Part shown: piece after piece, positions 6,147 to 8,791 of the stretch
Layout of the letters: the number at the start of each line of letters is the position of its first letter
Position numbering within the stretch: position 1 is the first letter of the stretch
Assembly (NCBI GenBank): GCA_018830585.1
Contig: JAHJSD010000061.1
Span: 1-8,791 of the forward strand
DNA: 8,791 nt
Reading direction: 5' to 3'
Source of the DNA: Patescibacteria group bacterium
Lineage (GTDB): Bacteria; Patescibacteriota; Microgenomatia; UBA12405; JAHJSD01
Made by a program: the position numbers and the translations under genes
Notes under the pieces: model-generated
Seen by the model: only the letters and a program-made list of their open reading frames with translations
Database searches by the model: none
What the model was told of the DNA's origin: nothing

Positions 6147-6160
6147 CGGAAACAGTTAGT

Positions 6161-6859
6161 CTAGCCCTTTTTTTGGTAAACAACTTCATAGTTTATGGTC
6201 AATTCTTTTTTTCGGTCAAAACGGTCTAAAAATACCGCTGCCAGGTTAATTAAGGCAATTATTGGCGAAAAAATTATCAGGTAAAAGTGATACCACAGAC
6301 CCCACTCTTTTAAAAACATTCTTAACGGCGCGGTGGTAATTAAGTATGAAATAACTTGAAAAATACCCCCTTGCGGTTTCAGATGCAGGATTTTAAATCC
6401 GTTTTTCCTGCCTAAGTATTCCAGTCCGTATTTAGTAAACCGCCAATAGTCGTTGGGTTGCATGTGGATATGGTAAATGAAATTAGTAGTTAAAAAAACT
6501 TTTCCCTGTTTATTTAAAACTCGGTAGAATTCTTTAAAAGCGTAATCAGGTTTTTTAAGATGTTCCAAAACTTGAGTACAAAGAATGTAGTCAAAACTGC
6601 CTGACTTGATTTGTTTTAACCCCTGGTCCAGATCACCGATAAAATCTGTTGTCTGGCTGCGGTTTTGCTTAATATCCTGGGTGAAGTAGTCGACTCTTTT
6701 GAAATATTTTCTGTAAGGACTGTTTTCAGCGCCGATTTCAAGCAGTTTTTTGTTGCTTTGGTCGTATTTATCAGCAATGTTGATGACGAACTTTTCAATT
6801 TTGTAGTAAAAGTTCATTAAAAAAAATTTGCTATAGAGGTTGACCGGGTTAATTTTCAT
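6161..6859 (-). CDS. Class I SAM-dependent methyltransferase with hydrophobic C-terminus
   Basis: This 232-aa protein transfers methyl groups from S-adenosylmethionine; the substrate is unknown, but a sugar or lipid-linked intermediate is a fair inference from the surrounding glycosyltransferases. Motif I is LLEIGAENSPYRKYF (39-53), an E/G-x-G loop variant in which the usual third glycine is replaced (GAEN). Motif IV is FDYILCTQVLEHL (89-101), typical of Methyltransf_11 proteins, followed by EFYRVLNKQGKVFLTT (110-125) and the family-type MQPNDYWRFT (133-142). Residues about 166-182 and 191-212 are hydrophobic, suggesting a membrane hairpin or re-entrant anchor. The start at 6859 is the longest; an internal Met at residue 15 is an alternative, and neither has a Shine-Dalgarno site. 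It is convergent with the decayed GT-C gene and divergent from the small gene at 6994, with 134 bp between. Confidence 0.88.
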   Translation of the reverse strand: MKINPVNLYSKFFLMNFYYKIEKFVINIADKYDQSNKKLLEIGAENSPYRKYFKRVDYFTQDIKQNRSQTTDFIGDLDQGLKQIKSGSFDYILCTQVLEHLKKPDYAFKEFYRVLNKQGKVFLTTNFIYHIHMQPNDYWRFTKYGLEYLGRKNGFKILHLKPQGGIFQVISYLITTAPLRMFLKEWGLWYHFYLIIFSPIIALINLAAVFLDRFDRKKELTINYEVVYQKKG

Positions 6860-6943
6860 TCAGGATCAATAGATTTTTTTAGTTTAAAGTTTAGCATCGT
6901 TGTTAAATTGATTTTAACACTTGCCCTGTTTTTAAATTTTAAG

Positions 6944-6973
6944 TTGCCGCCTTGACTGGGGTAATGATAGAAT
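6944..6973 (+). promoter_or_regulatory. Possible promoter of the small gene at 6994
   Basis: An extended -10 TGATAGAAT (TG at 6965-6966, TAGAAT 6968-6973) lies 18 bp after TTGCCG (6944-6949). Transcription would start near 6980, immediately before the Shine-Dalgarno sequence, giving a leader of about 14 bases. The same -35-like hexamer TTGCCG precedes the promoter at 7417. Confidence 0.4.
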
Positions 6974-6980
6974 GAAAAGC

Positions 6981-6987
6981 AAGGAGG
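6981..6987 (+). promoter_or_regulatory. Strong Shine-Dalgarno sequence (AAGGAGG)
   Basis: AAGGAGG lies 6 bases before the ATG at 6994 and matches the anti-Shine-Dalgarno end of 16S rRNA well. It fixes the start of the small protein and stands out because the other genes in the window have weak sites or none. Confidence 0.8.
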
Positions 6988-6993
6988 CGTTTT

Positions 6994-7179
6994 ATGAGCA
7001 GTTATGATGATCCGTATTTAGATGCTCGCGAAGACCGGAAATTAGCCGTGCAGATAAAATGGCAGGCAGAGCAGGCGAAAAGGAAGGGTTATCTTAAAGT
7101 GGCCAAAGAGCTTTGGGACGCTTATTACGCTCTTTTGGAAGAGGCGAAAATGGAAGAAGCCAAAGCAAAAGTTAAGTAA
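6994..7179 (+). CDS. Small charged helical protein of unknown function (61 aa)
   Basis: I do not recognise a family. The start is well supported by AAGGAGG 6 bases upstream and an extended -10 just before it. The protein is highly charged: an acidic N-terminus (YDDPYLDAREDRK) precedes a run of helix-forming residues with alternating K/E and A, aromatic residues at W23, Y33, W41, Y44 and Y45, and an alanine-, glutamate- and lysine-rich end. It probably forms one or two amphipathic helices, perhaps a helical hairpin or small coiled coil. There is no signal peptide, membrane segment or cysteine. It stands alone between the divergent methyltransferase and the GT39-like gene, with its own promoter and an RNA hairpin after it, suggesting an independently expressed, possibly abundant, cytoplasmic protein. 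Confidence 0.75.
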   Translation: MSSYDDPYLDAREDRKLAVQIKWQAEQAKRKGYLKVAKELWDAYYALLEEAKMEEAKAKVK

Positions 7180-7183
7180 GCTT

Positions 7184-7236
7184 CCGAGGCCGAATCTCTC
7201 TTCGCCAAAGGCTACGAGAGACACAGGAATCCTCGG
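7184..7236 (+). other. Stem-loop structure after the small gene, possible terminator or RNA element
   Basis: An outer stem CCGAGG (7184-7189) with CCTCGG (7231-7236) encloses an inner stem of 12 positions, 7195-7206 with 7210-7221, having 10 pairs and two mismatches and a 3-base AAA loop. It begins 5 bases after the TAA at 7177-7179. There is no T-tract, so it is not a standard intrinsic terminator; 3'-end protection or a small RNA are possible. The rest of 7180-7428 holds no gene I can support: no tRNA-like cloverleaf or recognisable riboswitch is visible. Confidence 0.5.
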
Positions 7237-7315
7237 TCCTGACCTAACCGGGTAGCTTGTTTTGCCTTGAGTTCACTTTGGTCACACCATTTACATCGTT
7301 TCATCCCTGGACTAA

Positions 7316-7331
7316 TCCGCCAGCTGGCGGA
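7316..7331. repeat. 16-bp perfect G+C-rich palindrome
   Basis: TCCGCCAGCTGGCGGA is its own reverse complement. It is followed at once by a G+C-rich CCGCGG. It sits about 60 bp before the -35 of the promoter for the gene at 7429. It could be an operator for a dimeric regulator or a dispersed palindromic repeat; the sequence alone does not decide. Confidence 0.6.
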
Positions 7332-7391
7332 CCGCGGCTTTCGCTTTCTTGAAATAAAAGCTTCTCTTCGGTTGCTTTTGCCGTCGACTCG

Positions 7392-7422
7392 TTGCCGGTT
7401 GATCTGAAATTATTGCTATAAT
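7392..7422 (+). promoter_or_regulatory. Promoter with consensus extended -10 giving a likely leaderless mRNA
   Basis: TGCTATAAT (7414-7422) is a perfect extended -10. A weak -35-like TTGCCG (7392-7397) is 19 bp upstream. The ATG at 7429 starts only 6 bases after the -10, so transcription should begin at or within a base or two of the start codon. The AGG at 7424-7426 would then lie upstream of the transcript and not serve as a ribosome binding site. Confidence 0.55.
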
Positions 7423-7428
7423 CAGGTG

Positions 7429-8791
7429 ATGAAGTCAAGGTTGAGCCTGTTTTTAATTCTTTTTTTGGCCCTCTTTTTGCGCCTTTACCGGCTGAACAAT
7501 TTAGAGCTTTTTGGTGATGAGTTAGACGTCGGTTATCACGCCTACTCGCTTTGGACCAGCGGCAGAGATTATTTAGGTCAGAAACTTCCGGTTTATGTCC
7601 ATTCTTTTTCGGAATGGCGGGCACCGCTGCTGATGTATCTGACCGCTCCTTTTGTTGGTATTTTCGGACTAAACGAGTGGGGGGTGAGATTGGCGCCGGT
7701 GGCCATGGGGTTGCTTAATATTGTCTTAACCTATCAATTAGTGAGGATAATGTCTGAAAGAAAGGGTTTGGCAATAATATCCGCCTTTATTATGGCAATC
7801 TCTCCCTGGCATCTTCACTATTCCCGAACCGCCTTTGAAGCGACTCTTCTTTTAAGCCTGATTTTAGGAGGAACAATCGCCTTTTTGAAACGAAAATGGT
7901 TTTGGTCGGCAGTTTGGTTTGCTCTTAGTTTTTATTCTTATAGTGTTGCCAACCTATTTGTGCCGCTGTTTGGGTTTTCGCTTCTCTTAACGCTCGGAGT
8001 GAAGCAAAAAGACAAAAAGATTGCTTTTGCCGGATTGGTTTTTCTGGTAATTTTGACCCCTCTTTTAATTTCGGTTCTTTTTGGCCAGGCGGCGAACAGA
8101 TTTAATTTAATTAGTATTTTTAATAACCCGGAGACGATCGACAGAATTGTTTTTAAAAGAAATACCGGCCTTAGCCCTTCGTTAGAGCGGCTTTCCTACA
8201 ATAAAATGACTGGTTGGGGTAAAGAGTTTTTCTCAAATTACTTAACCGCTTTTTCGCCTCAATTTTTGTTCTTGGCCGGGGACCCCAACCCTCGCCACAA
8301 CCCGCCCGGCTTTGGCCAGCTATACCTGATATTTCTACCTTTTTTGCTTATAGGGATCTACCGGCTTCTGCGGAGCAAAAATCAAAAAATGAAAAGGTTG
8401 GTTTTTTCCTGGCTGCTGATTGCCCCGATTCCGGCCTGCTTGACTGTTGGAGGAGGTAATCAGGCTACCAGGCTTTTTTTGATGATCCCGCCGATAGTTA
8501 TTTTAATTGCCCTTGGTTTCGAAAAAGTATTTGACCTTTGCGGAAAGTTTAAATTTTTAACCGCTGTTGCGGTTTCCCTGCTTTCTCTTTTGAGCCTAAC
8601 TTCCTGGGCTTACGCCTATTTTGTCCACTATCCTAAAGAAACTTACCGCTGGTGGCATTATGGCTATAAGGAAGCAATCGGCTGGCTGAAACAGAATCAG
8701 CAGGATTATCAAAAGATAATTATCAACAATGGCTATGAACCGGCTTTAATCAGATATCTTTTCTGGACCGAAGCAGACCCGGTTTTTTTCA
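7429..8791 (+). CDS. GT39-type (ArnT/PMT-like) membrane glycosyltransferase, 3' end beyond window
   Basis: An uninterrupted frame of 454 codons runs off the right edge. The first helix (5-20) is followed by an extracytoplasmic loop with LFGDELDVGYHAYSLW, where D30-E31 is the acidic pair of GT39-type GT-C enzymes. SFSEWRAPLLMYLTAP (59-74) and ISPWHLHYSRTAFEATL (124-140) are segments typical of this family. Further hydrophobic segments lie near 91-107, 113-124, 137-152, 158-189, 199-219, 297-314, 324-340, 347-363 and 375-395, then a soluble C-terminal part begins. It should transfer a sugar from a polyprenyl-phosphate donor to an acceptor outside the membrane. It shares its order of motifs with the gene at 2804: a DE loop, a helix-end motif with (S/T)P, and an R(L)-rich turn before a P-containing helix. 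The start at 7429 follows a consensus extended -10 by 6 bases. Donor and acceptor are unknown. Confidence 0.87.
   Translation, partial: MKSRLSLFLILFLALFLRLYRLNNLELFGDELDVGYHAYSLWTSGRDYLGQKLPVYVHSFSEWRAPLLMYLTAPFVGIFGLNEWGVRLAPVAMGLLNIVLTYQLVRIMSERKGLAIISAFIMAISPWHLHYSRTAFEATLLLSLILGGTIAFLKRKWFWSAVWFALSFYSYSVANLFVPLFGFSLLLTLGVKQKDKKIAFAGLVFLVILTPLLISVLFGQAANRFNLISIFNNPETIDRIVFKRNTGLSPSLERLSYNKMTGWGKEFFSNYLTAFSPQFLFLAGDPNPRHNPPGFGQLYLIFLPFLLIGIYRLLRSKNQKMKRLVFSWLLIAPIPACLTVGGGNQATRLFLMIPPIVILIALGFEKVFDLCGKFKFLTAVAVSLLSLLSLTSWAYAYFVHYPKETYRWWHYGYKEAIGWLKQNQQDYQKIIINNGYEPALIRYLFWTEADPVFF

Larger units (their letters stand above)
5849..6148. repeat. Cluster of inverted-repeat elements with conserved arms and variable palindromic cores
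   Basis: Positions 5737-6160 contain no credible gene; most of the stretch is this repeat cluster. The arm CGTCATTCTGA occurs at 5896-5906 and 5956-5966 and its reverse complement at 6104-6114 and 6138-6148, with a shorter copy at 5873-5881. The partner arm GAAGAATC lies at 5922-5929 (reverse complement at 6082-6089; a variant GAAGAACC at 6003-6010). Between the arms the core changes: TCTCCC-TCA-GGGAGA (5907-5921), CCCTGTACC with GGTACAGGG (5973-5996), CGACGT-C-ACGTCG (5856-5868) and a GAATTC-centred core (6097-6102). Elements with this kind of arm are, as far as I recall, widespread in intergenic DNA of uncultivated bacteria. They may act as REP- or MITE-like elements and could fold as transcript ends between these convergent genes. 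Confidence 0.75.

Noticed and set aside
5849..6148. CRISPR array
   Set aside because: The repeats are inverted rather than direct, irregularly spaced, and the intervening parts are palindromic rather than spacer-like.
6616..6798. Second minus-strand frame within the methyltransferase
   Set aside because: It is an out-of-frame shadow of the methyltransferase gene.
7042..7224. Minus-strand frame of 60 aa
   Set aside because: It is antisense to the small gene that has a strong Shine-Dalgarno sequence; no signal supports it.
7180..7428. tRNA or known riboswitch
   Set aside because: I found no T-arm GTTCRA signature, anticodon arm or conserved riboswitch core on either strand.
7301..7624. Minus-strand open frame of 107 aa
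   Set aside because: It covers the promoter and the first 65 codons of the GT39-like gene and includes the translated palindrome; it has no protein-family signal.

Overview
The window (about 42% G+C by eye, code 11, short intergenic gaps, several ATGA gene overlaps) looks like a surface-polysaccharide or glycoprotein glycosylation region from an uncultivated bacterium. I infer a Candidate Phyla Radiation (Patescibacteria, Microgenomates-like) genome. The grounds are the mix of GT39-type membrane glycosyltransferases, GT2/GT4 enzymes, a YfhO-like fragment and a probable four-helix-bundle protein, the scarcity of Shine-Dalgarno sites, and low-complexity heptamer tracts and CGTCATTCTGA-type intergenic repeats. 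This assignment is inference; no rRNA or marker gene is present.

Layout. Positions 1-122 hold the end of a small helical protein. It is followed by a GT4 glycosyltransferase (155-1225), which runs into a truncated, frameshifted remnant of a YfhO-like membrane protein (1234-1686, with a frame-shifted tail to 1727). A 38-bp perfect palindrome (1766-1803) and a likely leaderless promoter precede a translationally coupled cluster: GT2 (1923-2807), GT39-like membrane transferase (2804-4303) and GT2 (4300-5238), each joined by an ATGA overlap. The cluster ends in a second wreck, the C-terminal part of a GT-C transferase (about 5248-5736) broken by frameshifts.

Positions 5737-6160 hold no gene. They carry several copies of an inverted repeat whose arms are conserved and whose palindromic core differs from copy to copy. 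A SAM-dependent methyltransferase with a hydrophobic C-terminus lies on the minus strand (6161-6859). Divergent from it is a 61-aa charged helical protein (6994-7179) with the only strong Shine-Dalgarno sequence in the window. Positions 7180-7428 hold hairpins and a consensus extended -10. The window ends inside a second intact GT39-like transferase (7429 to the edge).

How they may work together (inference from families): cytoplasmic GT4 and GT2 enzymes build a glycan on a lipid carrier. GT39/ArnT/PMT-type membrane enzymes move sugars from polyprenyl-phosphate donors onto acceptors outside the membrane, and the methyltransferase may modify a sugar or lipid intermediate. Two of the large membrane-protein genes are decayed, so the locus looks like a variable region undergoing gene loss. 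I see no clear evidence of a new defence, CRISPR or mobile system; the most unusual material is the repeat family and the low-complexity insertion inside a GT2 gene.
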